A stretch of DNA of 64,000 bases from assembly GCA_036702865.1 (NCBI GenBank), contig DATNQD010000064.1, forward strand, positions 1 to 64,000. The letters run 5' to 3'. The stretch's first letter is position 1; the number at the start of each line of letters is the position of its first letter. The position numbers and the translations under genes are program-made. This stretch comes from Trichocoleus sp. (GTDB taxonomy: Bacteria > Cyanobacteriota > Cyanobacteriia > Elainellales > Elainellaceae). The notes under the pieces are model-generated. The model saw only the letters and a program-made list of their open reading frames with translations. It did no database searches and had not been told where the DNA came from. Shown here one piece after another: positions 35,007-43,370 of the stretch.

Positions 35007-36236
35007 ATGCCCAGCTTTACCTACCTTAATCCAACCCCATTAGGACAATTTAAAGGAGCGTGGATTTATCAATTCAACCTAGCAGATTCAGGGCTAACAT
35101 CGATTCAATCTATTACGGTTGAAGACGATAACCTTATTTCTGGCGGCTTAGGTTCTGACTCAGGTGCTGATATTGATTGGGTTCAAATTTCATCAACCCC
35201 CCTTGGCAGCCTAGCTGGAGTTGCAACACTGCCAAACCTAAATACCTTCACTTTCGCTGATTCAAGCGTTTTCTTTCAACCTGGACTGATGGCTCCGAAG
35301 GAAGGTCAAACCCAGTTGCTGGGAACGATCGGTGATAAGGTTAACTTTCAGTTTGCGACGCTTGATCAACTCGATAGTAAAGCAGGAACAGGCGCTAACG
35401 ATGGCACTGGTAGAATCTCGATTGGCGAAGGCGGACGTCTAGGGTTTGCCCTCAATCGTTCGATCGCAACTAGCGGTTCATACCTTTATATCGCGGAGAC
35501 AGGGACACTAGACAAATTCCAGGTTACGGTTTCTTCTGACGCTACTCCCGTTTCCAATCCTAATCAAGGGATTGACCTTAGCGGAACAGGTGGAAATGAT
35601 GTCATCGATCTCACTCAAGGCAGTAATCAAATAGCTGGACGGAGAGATGATCTGATTAACGGCGGGGCAGGTAATGACACCATTCGTTCAGGTCCTGGCA
35701 ATGATACGTTAGTTGGTGGGCTTGGCGATGACATTCTAGATGGGGGTGACGGTAATGACATCTTAGTGGGTGGGGCAGGTGCAGATATTCTAACAGGCGG
35801 TTTAGGTGCCGATCGCTTTGTCTTTTCTGGAGTAACCAAGCAAGCAGCCCTCAGAAGCTCAACGTTGAAATCAATGGATCAGATTACAGATTTTCAGTTT
35901 AAGCAGGGCGATCGATTCCAGCTTGATTTTGACAATAACCTGACCACTACAGAGTTACCTAAACGCCTTTTCAATGCTGGCAAGCGCAGGGGAAGCTTAC
36001 AAAAAGTGGTTCGGCAGGTTTATCGTGATAAAGACCTGAAGCAAAGTAATGCTCAGTCACTTCTACCAAATGAAGCTGTGTTCTTCTCAATTGGCAAAAA
36101 GACTTATTTGTCCGTCAACGATGGTAAACGCAGCTTCTCTGTACAAAATGACTTGATCGCTGATGTAACCGGCATCCAGTTCAAACCTCGGGATCCAAGC
36201 AAGCAAACGTTAGTTGTTTCCAACTATTTTGTTTAA
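35007..36236 (+). CDS. RTX calcium-binding repeat protein, probably type I secreted
   Basis: A 409-residue protein without a signal peptide. The N-terminal half (about 1-190) is a beta-rich domain I do not recognise. Residues about 195-275 hold the RTX array of GGxGxDxUx nonapeptides (INGGAGNDTIRSGPGNDTLV and on), which folds into a Ca-binding beta roll. The C-terminal 130 residues (ADRFVFSGVTKQ onward) are typical of cyanobacterial RTX tails and should carry the uncleaved secretion signal. No HlyD or TolC gene is near; the ABC exporter at 30360 lacks clear HlyB traits. It may be a cell-surface or matrix protein associated with the polysaccharide. Confidence 0.88.
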   Translation: MPSFTYLNPTPLGQFKGAWIYQFNLADSGLTSIQSITVEDDNLISGGLGSDSGADIDWVQISSTPLGSLAGVATLPNLNTFTFADSSVFFQPGLMAPKEGQTQLLGTIGDKVNFQFATLDQLDSKAGTGANDGTGRISIGEGGRLGFALNRSIATSGSYLYIAETGTLDKFQVTVSSDATPVSNPNQGIDLSGTGGNDVIDLTQGSNQIAGRRDDLINGGAGNDTIRSGPGNDTLVGGLGDDILDGGDGNDILVGGAGADILTGGLGADRFVFSGVTKQAALRSSTLKSMDQITDFQFKQGDRFQLDFDNNLTTTELPKRLFNAGKRRGSLQKVVRQVYRDKDLKQSNAQSLLPNEAVFFSIGKKTYLSVNDGKRSFSVQNDLIADVTGIQFKPRDPSKQTLVVSNYFV

Positions 36237-36662
36237 GAAGTGAGTTGAAAATCTTTACGGCTAATAGGTTATTCGCTTCACTTCTTTCAACATTACCTCA
36301 TCGTTCATCGATCTCGCTTGAGCATTGATCGATCGTGCTTTAACATTTATTGATCTCCTTAATCCATCTAGGCTGATTACTTGAGCATTAATCGATCGTG
36401 CTTCAGCGTTTGCTTCTGTCGCTCTTGTTGCTTTATAGCCCTCGCTCAACTGGCTTCTGTTACAGCGCAAATAAATTCTGCTCGTACTTTTGCTGTTCCA
36501 AAACAGATGCAAGAGAAAAACAAAGAATTCTAGCGGGAAACCACTTAAGTTTATACAGTTGAAAAGCTTAAATTTGAACAGGATTCCGAAATTTTTCTCA
36601 AAGCAACTCAAGTCCCTTTGAGTATGTTGGTATAAATTGTTTCCATTCAGGGAGATCTACTA
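36237..36662. other. Intergenic with degenerate 21-bp repeat
   Basis: A 426-bp gap between the RTX gene and the small coiled-coil gene. It contains the six-unit repeat listed at 36304-36429. A 116-codon minus-strand frame crosses it, but outside the repeat its sequence is Phe/Leu-rich and not protein-like. AGGGAGA lies 9 nt before ATG 36663. Confidence 0.5.
36304..36429 (-). repeat. Six degenerate 21-bp tandem repeats rich in cgatcg
   Basis: Units of exactly 21 bp begin at 36304, 36325, 36346, 36367, 36388 and 36409. The clearest are ttgatcgatcgtgctttaac (first 20 bases) and ttaatcgatcgtgcttcagc. On the minus strand they encode a heptad-like series, EARSINAQ, RRSINVK, ARSINAQ, ARSMNDE. The period of seven residues could mean a coiled-coil protein fragment, or DNA repeats built on HIP1-like palindromes. 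Confidence 0.7.
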
Positions 36663-37028
36663 ATGTCTAGAAGAAAACGAAGTTCCAAAACTCTTGAAAA
36701 AGCAGAGCGTCGGTTAGCAGGACTAAAATCGATCAATTCAAGTTTAGATTTGGGCAATGGATTAACAGTTGAGAGCTATACAACACGGATTGAGGATGCG
36801 CGAGCCAAATTAGAGTCCTATAACACAGCGCTCTCCAGCGTGGATAAAGCATACAACGATATTCTGGAAGCTGAGCGAGTATTGGGTGATCTGTCTGAAC
36901 ATATGCTGCTTGGTGTTGCCAGCAAATTTGGCAAAAGCAGCGATGAGTATGAGATGGCAGGGGGTGTGCGCAAGACAAGCCGACGGCGCTCAAACCGCAA
37001 TCCCCAGATTGCAACTGCAACTGCCTAA
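36663..37028 (+). CDS. Small basic coiled-coil protein, unknown function
   Basis: A 121-residue soluble protein. The start is basic (SRRKRSSKTLEKAERRL), and residues about 30-85 form two amphipathic helices (YTTRIEDARAKLESYNTALS; AYNDILEAERVLGDL). The end is Arg/Ser-rich (RKTSRRRSNRNPQ), which could bind nucleic acid or an acidic polymer. AGGGAGA precedes the ATG, so translation looks real. A terminator follows at 37076, so it is probably monocistronic. Similar proteins occur in cyanobacteria; I know no function, and its place in the polysaccharide locus may be accidental. Confidence 0.75.
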   Translation: MSRRKRSSKTLEKAERRLAGLKSINSSLDLGNGLTVESYTTRIEDARAKLESYNTALSSVDKAYNDILEAERVLGDLSEHMLLGVASKFGKSSDEYEMAGGVRKTSRRRSNRNPQIATATA

Positions 37029-37075
37029 AAAAATTGCATCGTCTTTAATGACAGACAAATTAAAACTTGAATTGT

Positions 37076-37107
37076 AAAAGGGTATGGCTAAACGCTGTAC
37101 CTTTTTT
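37076..37107 (+). terminator. Rho-independent terminator
   Basis: The arms aaaagggta and tacctttttt pair, with extra pairs from ggc and gct around loop taaac, and the right arm runs into six T. It ends the transcript of the 36663 gene and separates the first half of the locus from the glycosyltransferase block that starts at 37267. Confidence 0.75.
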
Positions 37108-37266
37108 GTATCCAAACTCTCTCATATCAAAAAATGTGATGCATCGTAATTTATCCTGATTGCAACCCTAATTGCAGTAAAGAGATAAAGATGCTGACAT
37201 CCTGAACAAGCATTTAAGCCGCTGTGATGTTGATGTTTGAAGTCTCAACTGTAGGAGCATGAACGG

Positions 37267-38166
37267 ATGTCCCTGGGTTCTCTGGTTCTCAAAGTCCGCC
37301 AGAAATATGAGCACGGTTTGCATACCGCTTACTACCGTGACTCAGTAAGGTTCCGTATTCTCGACACTAAACCCATCACTAGAAACACCAACAAGACCTG
37401 TGAGATTCACGTTCTGACCTATGAAAAAGACTGGCTTAACTTAATTTGGGCACTGAAAACCTTTTATTATTACTCCAACCGCCACTATGCCCTTTGCATT
37501 CACGATGACGGGACTCTGACGGCAGATAACCGGGCAACTTTGCAACACCACTTTCCCGATGCCCGCATCATTGACCGGGAAAACGCCGATCGTCGAGTTC
37601 TTGCATCATTAAAAAACTATCCCCGCTGCCTGGAGTTTCGCAAGACCAATCATCTGTCACCAAAAGTATTTGACTTTCGGGAATATCTAGAAAGCGAGCG
37701 GATGTTGCTACTCGATAGTGATGTTCTGTTTTTTTCAGAACCAACTGCTTTACTACAACGAATTGAAGATCCAGACTATCAACTCAACACTGTGAATGGG
37801 GATGTCGCCAGTGCCTATACGATCGAGCCTGAAGTGGTGAAAGCCAAACTTGGATTTGACGTACTCGATCGGTTCAACTCCGGTTTGGGGCTGATCCACA
37901 AACAGTCAATGCGCTTGGACTGGATTGAGGAGTTCCTGGGTTTACCAGACATTCTGGGGCACTTCTGGCGAATTGAGCAAACCCTTTATGCTCTGTTTAG
38001 TTCCAGGTATGGTGCAGAGCTACTGCCGCGGGAATATGACGTTCATCTGCAAGGCGGCATTGGTGGCTCACCCAGCCGCCACTATGTGGGCAAAATTCGT
38101 CAGTTAATGTATGGCGAGGGAATTCAACATTTAGTGCAGAACGGGTTTCTCAAAGCGTTGCGGTAG
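37267..38166 (+). CDS. GT-A type glycosyltransferase, GT8-like
   Basis: A 299-residue protein with a retaining-type GT-A layout. The N-terminal strand-helix unit reads TCEIHVLTYEKDWLNLIWAL. The middle DxD motif is in RMLLLDSDVLFFSEP near 160, and FNSGLGLIHKQS near 210 matches the conserved Asn-Ser-Gly turn of GT8-like enzymes. The C-terminus holds LQGGIGGSPSRHYVGKIR. GGAG lies 10 nt ahead of the ATG. It is the first gene after a terminator and is followed 7 bp later by a GT4 gene. Donor unknown. Confidence 0.8.
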   Translation: MSLGSLVLKVRQKYEHGLHTAYYRDSVRFRILDTKPITRNTNKTCEIHVLTYEKDWLNLIWALKTFYYYSNRHYALCIHDDGTLTADNRATLQHHFPDARIIDRENADRRVLASLKNYPRCLEFRKTNHLSPKVFDFREYLESERMLLLDSDVLFFSEPTALLQRIEDPDYQLNTVNGDVASAYTIEPEVVKAKLGFDVLDRFNSGLGLIHKQSMRLDWIEEFLGLPDILGHFWRIEQTLYALFSSRYGAELLPREYDVHLQGGIGGSPSRHYVGKIRQLMYGEGIQHLVQNGFLKALR

Positions 38167-38173
38167 GACTGCT

Positions 38174-39235
38174 ATGAAAATCCTGATGATGCCAGACTAC
38201 CGTTCAGATAATCCCTACCAAAGTCTGCTGGCGGAAGCGTTGCAGGATGAAGGAGTGGAAGTCTGTTTTCCCCAAAACTATAAAAGGATCTTTCCTATTT
38301 CTCGATTAATTAAAAGCCAGCCTTTTAATGTCCTCCATCTGCACTGGTTTACGCCTTATCTGAAAGGAAATAATTGGCTACTCCGATCGATTTATTCCAT
38401 CAAATTTTTGCTTGATGTCCTAATTGCAAAATGGCTTGGGGTAAAAGTGGTATGGACGGTTCATAACCGCATTTCTCATGAGTCTCCTTTTCCCCGACTG
38501 GAATGGTGGACTCAACAAACCTTTATTCGATTGGTCGATCGAATGATTGTCCATCACAAGAATGCACTAGAAGAATTAGCTCAAAGCTATGACTTTGATC
38601 ATTCAAAAGTTGATGTGCTGCCTCATGGACATTACCGGGGAGTCTATGGGACTGCGATTGATCCCTTAGAAGCCCGAAAACTTCTGGATTTACCTGCTAC
38701 TGGACGTATTTACTTACATCTGGGTATGTTGCGCCCCTATAAGGGGATCGAGCATCTGCTGGAAATTTGGCAGGAGAACCAAGTTGCTTTGGCTGGCAAC
38801 ACGTTATTAATTGCTGGAAAAGCACTAGATGAAAACTATAGGCAAGTATTAGAGAGTTGTATCGCAAACTGTGAGGGGGTAATTTGGCACCCTGGTTTTG
38901 TGGATAACGATCGCATTTCTCTCTATTTCAGTGCAACCGACGTAGTTGTATTGCCCTTCAAATCTATCCTTACCTCAGGTAGCTTAATTCTAGCAATGTC
39001 CTATGGTAAACCAATTATTGCGCCCAAAATTAGCAGCATTGTTGAAACGCTAGGGCAAGCAGATAGGTTGTTGTATAACCCGCAGGATGAGCAAGGGCTA
39101 CTCCATTCCTTAAAAGACAGTACACAAGTGGATTTAGGTGCATTGAGCCAATTAGTGATTCAAGAATGCGATCACTTGAACTGGGATGAGATTGGGAAAA
39201 AAACACGAACACTTTATCAAAGTGTTTTGGAGTAA
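38174..39235 (+). CDS. GT4 glycosyltransferase
   Basis: A GT-B transferase of 353 residues. The acceptor half starts LMMPDYRSDNPYQSLLAEAL and has VLHLHWFTPYLKGN near 53 and VKVVWTVHNRISHESP near 92. The donor half follows (IYLHLGMLRPYKGIEHLLEI near 180). The phosphate-binding end is KSILTSGSLILAMSYGKPII, with no acidic E(x7)E pair, as in the mannosyl/glucuronosyl subgroup with the HLHW signature. It starts 7 bp after the preceding gene. The downstream 150 bp contains a decayed GT2 start. Confidence 0.88.
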   Translation: MKILMMPDYRSDNPYQSLLAEALQDEGVEVCFPQNYKRIFPISRLIKSQPFNVLHLHWFTPYLKGNNWLLRSIYSIKFLLDVLIAKWLGVKVVWTVHNRISHESPFPRLEWWTQQTFIRLVDRMIVHHKNALEELAQSYDFDHSKVDVLPHGHYRGVYGTAIDPLEARKLLDLPATGRIYLHLGMLRPYKGIEHLLEIWQENQVALAGNTLLIAGKALDENYRQVLESCIANCEGVIWHPGFVDNDRISLYFSATDVVVLPFKSILTSGSLILAMSYGKPIIAPKISSIVETLGQADRLLYNPQDEQGLLHSLKDSTQVDLGALSQLVIQECDHLNWDEIGKKTRTLYQSVLE

Positions 39236-39281
39236 ATTTTTCTCAAATCACTACTTAAGATGAAAAAATATCAGAAGTAGA

Positions 39282-39368
39282 ATGCACAATTTGCTTTTAC
39301 CTCGTATCAGTATCCTTAGCTACAATCAAGAAAAGTTTTTAGAGCAAACCATCTCAAGCAGAAGATAA
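39282..39368 (+). pseudogene. 28-codon stub of a GT2 glycosyltransferase
   Basis: ATG 39282 opens MHNLLLPRISILSYNQEKFL then EQTISSRR and TAA. It is clearly related to the first 30 residues of GT2 enzymes such as the one at 32759 (PRISIITPSYNQGHFIEET), but lacks two residues after ISI and stops where the next helix should go on. It is a truncated 5' end, probably left by deletion or recombination between GT2 genes. Confidence 0.8.
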
Positions 39369-39390
39369 CTTTAATATTGGAGTAGCAATT

Positions 39391-40468
39391 ATGGTGCAGA
39401 GTATTGGTATATGGACACAAACACTAGAACACCTAACCTACACAATATCTAGAGTATGTGCATTAGGTGATGCAAAAAATTATGTTTTTACGGCAAAAAA
39501 AGATCTAATTGAATATCGTGGGCACAAATTTTACTATGAAAAGATAGAAAATTTTTCCAATGTAAAATTTTTAGATCAATGCGATGAGGTTGAATTGGAT
39601 TGGCTTTATATTCAGTTATCGTTTATTTCTTCCATGTCTGATTTGCTTAAGTGTGCCAAGCAAGACAAACATGTATGTATTTTTTCAAGTTCTAAAAAAT
39701 TTACCTATCTCAAAACGCTCTTTTACAAGTTAAAAGAAATTGTTAAATATGCTCCAGTAACGCTCAGGGCAGAAAAAGTATTTCTGCCAAATGGATTTTA
39801 TAAGCTAGATATCTACGGCATTTGGTATAAAAAATATTATCTAGGATTTGATGTTCACTCAAATTTTTTGGATGATATTGCATTGTTTAATAAACTATTT
39901 GACTCTAGCTAGAGTCCGGAGGCTATTAGAGAATATAAATTTAACTTTATTGGTAATCGGCATCCTCAGGCAAGGAGTGAAATCATTAATTCTATAAAAT
40001 CTTATATTAAGGGTAAAAATTCTACTTTGAGCTTGGATGAAATGGAAGAGACATCAGATATTTTGTGGATTGAATATGGAGATGATCCTGGAGAAGCAAG
40101 GGGAGTGCCAGCATTCAAATACATAGATTATTTATCAGATTCAGACTTTACGTTATACCCACCTGGATATAGCCCGTTAACGCATCGAGTCATAGAGGCA
40201 CTAGTTCGAGGAAGTATTCCTGTATTACATGAACAAGAATTAGAACTATACGATATTCATTTTCAAAATCGAGTTAATTGTGTTGCAGTAAAAAACGGAG
40301 ATTGGCTTACTGCAATAAAAGAGATACAGGCTATTTCTCAAGACGTAGTGATTGAAATGCGTTCTAATATTTTGGCAATGAAAGATACCTATTTGTCTAA
40401 TGAAAGATACCTATTTGTCTGATTCTGCTTTTTGCTATGCTCTTAGAACCAAAATGGGTCTCTCTTAA
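39391..40468 (+). pseudogene. Exostosin-like (GT47-type) glycosyltransferase broken by a stop codon and a duplication
   Basis: Read through, this is one protein of about 350 residues. The first part (39391-39912, 173 codons) ends at TAG 39910. The same frame continues without pause through FNFIGNRHPQARSEII, ILWIEYGDD and DFTLYPPGYSPLTHRVIEAL, then RGSIPVLHEQELELY, the exostosin-type donor-binding region. Near the end, a 22-bp tandem duplication (40377-40420) shifts the frame and ends it at TGA 40420. Without the copy the frame would run on to TAA 40466. A TTG at 40027 could restart translation, but would give only the C-terminal half. The gene is strongly AT-rich and has no cgatcg site, unlike the rest of the window. 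Confidence 0.82.
40377..40420 (+). repeat. Perfect 22-bp tandem duplication
   Basis: The unit aatgaaagatacctatttgt plus ct occurs at 40377-40398 and again at 40399-40420 with no mismatch. As 22 is not a multiple of three, it shifts the exostosin-like frame. Perfect identity points to a recent slip. Confidence 0.92.
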
Positions 40469-40475
40469 GTATTAG

Positions 40476-41438
40476 ATGGCTATGAACCCTCGAGTTAGTA
40501 TTCTCATTCCCTGCTACAACGCCGATCGTTGGATTGCCCAAGCAATTCAAAGTGCTCTTGATCAAACTTACCCTAACAAAGAAGTCATTCTAGTCGATGA
40601 TGGTTCGACCGATCGCAGCTTAGAAGTGATTCAAGGATTTGGCGATCGAATTCGCTGGGAAACGAGAACCAATCAAGGGGGAAATGCAGCAAGGAATCGA
40701 CTGTTAGAACTCAGTACTGGGGAATGGCTACAGTACCTGGATGCCGACGATTATCTGCTGCCAGACAAGATTACTCATCAAGTTCAGCATCTCGCTCAGG
40801 TTCCTCAAGCAGACATTATTTATAGTCCTAGTGTGTTTGAATATCATCAAACAGATCAGGTTCGACAAGAAATTATACCCATCCCTGAACCTCATGATCC
40901 TTGGATTTTGCTTGCTCGCTGGTATTTGCCGCAAACTGGAAGCCCTCTTTGGCGTAAACAAGCAATCTTGGATGTCGGCGGATGGAAGCCGGACCAACCC
41001 TGCTGCCAAGAACATGAGTTATATCTTCGCCTCCTGGTGGCAGCCAAACGATTTGAATACTGCCCTGTCGCTGAATCAGTTTATCGGCAATGGAGCGAAT
41101 CAACGCTTTGCAAAAAAGATATCTCTAAAACTCAGCACCAGCGATTGCTGATCAAAGAGCAGCTAGAGCAATACTTAAGTGATCGAGACCAGCTTACTCC
41201 TGAACGACAACATGCAATTAATCAGGCTCGCTTTGAATGTGCTCGTATGCTTTGGCTTTCAAACCCGGAGTGGGCAGGACAAGTAATTGCGAAGATTCGA
41301 TCGACTGAGACAGATTTTGTGCCTTCAGGAGCGGCAGCACCAAAATTCTATCAACTAATCTATCGCTGGTTTGGGTTTTTAATGGCAGAACAGGTTGCAA
41401 AGTTGAAAAGATCTTTGGTCTTACCCCTTTTATCCTGA
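40476..41438 (+). CDS. GT2 glycosyltransferase
   Basis: A 320-residue GT-A transferase. The N-terminus is RVSILIPCYNADRWIAQAI with VILVDDGSTDRSLEVI. The DxD-type motif is in YLDADDYLLPD near 89, and the acidic QEHELYLRLL near 180 lies on the acceptor side. It has no membrane segment. Codon use and cgatcg sites resemble the host core more than the broken gene just upstream. The donor cannot be read. It follows the exostosin-like pseudogene by 8 bp when the old frame of that gene is counted. Confidence 0.92.
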   Translation: MAMNPRVSILIPCYNADRWIAQAIQSALDQTYPNKEVILVDDGSTDRSLEVIQGFGDRIRWETRTNQGGNAARNRLLELSTGEWLQYLDADDYLLPDKITHQVQHLAQVPQADIIYSPSVFEYHQTDQVRQEIIPIPEPHDPWILLARWYLPQTGSPLWRKQAILDVGGWKPDQPCCQEHELYLRLLVAAKRFEYCPVAESVYRQWSESTLCKKDISKTQHQRLLIKEQLEQYLSDRDQLTPERQHAINQARFECARMLWLSNPEWAGQVIAKIRSTETDFVPSGAAAPKFYQLIYRWFGFLMAEQVAKLKRSLVLPLLS

Positions 41439-41505
41439 CTAACATTGATTCTTTAAAGTATCAGATTAGTACAGTATAAACATTCCATTTCTATTTGATT
41501 CTGTG

Positions 41506-42345
41506 ATGCTATTTAGAGAAGCTATGCCAAAGAAAGACTTCAAAATTCACTCAATCTGTGTAGTCAAAAACGAAGTCGATATTATCGGATATTGTCTTGA
41601 GCAGGCTTCACAGTGGTCTGATTATATTTACATTTATGATAATGGGAGCACGGATGGAACATGGGAGAAGGTTCTGTCAATACAAAATGAAAAAATTATT
41701 GCCTGGAAACAAGACGATAAGGTATTTCAGGAATCTTTAAGAGGAGAAGTTTTTAATGCTTTTAAGCATCAAGCAAGACCAGGAGACTGGTGGTGTCGTC
41801 TAGACTCAGATGAATTCTATGTTCAATCCCCTCGTGAATTCCTTGCGAATGTATCTCCCTATAATCATGTTGTTTGGGGCATTGCAATTGAGTATTATCT
41901 AACTGATAAAGATATTCACTCAATAAATTTTGAAACATCTACTCCTGAAATTTTGTCATTACTCAGGTACTACAAAGCTGAAAATTCTGAGCCAAGATTC
42001 TTTAAACATCGCAATAGCTTAGTTTGGGATAACGGTTCGTGGCCTAAACACATGGGTGTAGTTGAGCAGGAACGTATTTTTTACAAACACTACAAGTACA
42101 GATCTCCTACACAAATTAAACAACGACTAGATACACGCCGCCAGAGCCGAGAGCGCGGTTTTCCAGGCTGGGAACATGCAGCAGAAACAGATTGGCGGCA
42201 AAAGATTGTTAGTTTTGAGAAATTGCATTACGACACCCACAAGGGACGATATATCACAGACATTGTTAAACTTCCTAATCATCTTGATCCTTTCCATAAG
42301 AGGTTTTTAAAGAGGGCTATGCATGGCGTTGGTATTTGGCCCTAA
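41506..42345 (+). CDS. GT2-family glycosyltransferase (short GT-A type)
   Basis: About 279 residues. FKIHSICVVKNEVDIIGYCL near the start, YIYDNGSTDGTW near 44, and the metal motif in CRLDSDEFYV near 97 define a GT-A fold of the Glyco_tranf_2_4 type. The C-terminal half is rich in aromatic and basic residues (FYKHYKYRSPTQIKQRLDTR). GTG 41503, ATG 41506 and ATG 41524 are all possible starts; AGAGAAG before 41524 favours the last, which would remove six residues. The region is AT-rich. It is part of the rightward glycosyltransferase series. Confidence 0.82.
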   Translation: MLFREAMPKKDFKIHSICVVKNEVDIIGYCLEQASQWSDYIYIYDNGSTDGTWEKVLSIQNEKIIAWKQDDKVFQESLRGEVFNAFKHQARPGDWWCRLDSDEFYVQSPREFLANVSPYNHVVWGIAIEYYLTDKDIHSINFETSTPEILSLLRYYKAENSEPRFFKHRNSLVWDNGSWPKHMGVVEQERIFYKHYKYRSPTQIKQRLDTRRQSRERGFPGWEHAAETDWRQKIVSFEKLHYDTHKGRYITDIVKLPNHLDPFHKRFLKRAMHGVGIWP

Positions 42346-42476
42346 CACAGATTAGGATTATGTAACTGAACAAAGGTCTGTTACAGTTGCTAATAAATTT
42401 ATCCTGCTAGTTTTTATAGTTGTGAGTTACTTTTTGTAATTCTGTTCCATTAGGTACTTTTCTGAGATTAGCAATT

Positions 42477-43334
42477 ATGAGGCTGTATTACGCAAACAAA
42501 ACTAGAAGTTACGTTCCTTTTGGAAACTTTGGTGATGATCTAAATCCTTGGGTTTGGCGACATTTTCTACCGGGTATTCTTGAAGATGAGCACTCTGATG
42601 CTGTGTTTGTAGGATTTGGAACAATACTCAACGAGAATTTGCCTAGATTTAAGAAAACTATTATCTTTGGTACAGGTTATGGGTATGGCAAATTACCGAA
42701 GATTGATAATACATGGACTATTTACTGTGTGAGAGGTCCTCTAACGACCACTGCTCTAAATTTACCAAGAGAACTCGGAATTGCTGATCCAGCTATCCTA
42801 GTTAATAGAGCTTATAGTCCTCCTGATCCAAACAAGAAACATAAAGTCGCTTTGATTCCTTTTGCCTGGGAGATGGAAAGCAGCCCAGAGGTATTTCTAG
42901 AAATTTGTGAGCGTCTAGGCTATGCCTGTATTGATCCACGTTGGGATGTAGAAAAAGTTCTTCAAGAGATCAGCCGATCGCAACTTATTGTGACTGCGGC
43001 TATGCATGGTGCGATTGTTGCAGATGCTCTACGAGTACCCTGGATTCCACTTAAATCTAATGCAGGCATTCTAGATTTTAAGTGGGGTGATTTCTGTCAG
43101 TCTTTAGAGCTTGAATACCAGGTTAATCGCTTTCGTCGTTTTAATAGTATTAGTCAGAAATTTCCACTATTTCAACCAATTGAAGTAGCACGCATGACTT
43201 CTTACATCCGGCAACTTGTTCATTGCTCTAAACCTCAGTTAAGTAAAGAAAAAATATTACAGGAAAAACTGGACGGATTAGAGCAGAAGATAGACGAGTT
43301 CAAACAGGATTTAAAAGCAGGGAAATTTGAATAA
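42477..43334 (+). CDS. Polysaccharide pyruvyl transferase (ExoV-like)
   Basis: A 285-residue pyruvyl transferase of the ExoV type. The N-terminus reads YYANKTRSYVPFGNFGDDLN, then VFVGFGTILNENLP near 54, IIFGTGYGYG near 72, CVRGPLTTTALNLPRELGI near 90 with the acidic DPAIL, and TAAMHGAIVADALRVPW near 178. It should add a pyruvate ketal to a sugar of the repeat unit. It differs from the CsaB-like enzyme at 33745, so two sites or two polymers may be pyruvylated. The final 30 residues form a charged coiled coil (LEQKIDEFKQDLKAG). Confidence 0.88.
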   Translation: MRLYYANKTRSYVPFGNFGDDLNPWVWRHFLPGILEDEHSDAVFVGFGTILNENLPRFKKTIIFGTGYGYGKLPKIDNTWTIYCVRGPLTTTALNLPRELGIADPAILVNRAYSPPDPNKKHKVALIPFAWEMESSPEVFLEICERLGYACIDPRWDVEKVLQEISRSQLIVTAAMHGAIVADALRVPWIPLKSNAGILDFKWGDFCQSLELEYQVNRFRRFNSISQKFPLFQPIEVARMTSYIRQLVHCSKPQLSKEKILQEKLDGLEQKIDEFKQDLKAGKFE

Positions 43335-43370
43335 TAGCCTTAGGTCAGCTACAAAGAGATTTACTAGACA

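Noticed and set aside
30360-36236. ABC exporter plus RTX protein as a type I secretion pair
   Set aside because: The exporter lacks HlyB-specific features, no HlyD or TolC gene accompanies it, and four polysaccharide genes lie between them.
36261-36611. 116-codon minus-strand gene
   Set aside because: Only the 21-bp repeat part looks protein-like; the first 45 residues are Phe/Leu-rich and no ribosome-binding site is seen. Listed as a repeat instead.
39391-39912. A separate 173-residue protein
   Set aside because: Coding sequence continues in the same frame after the TAG with exostosin motifs, so it is the first part of a broken gene rather than a gene of its own.
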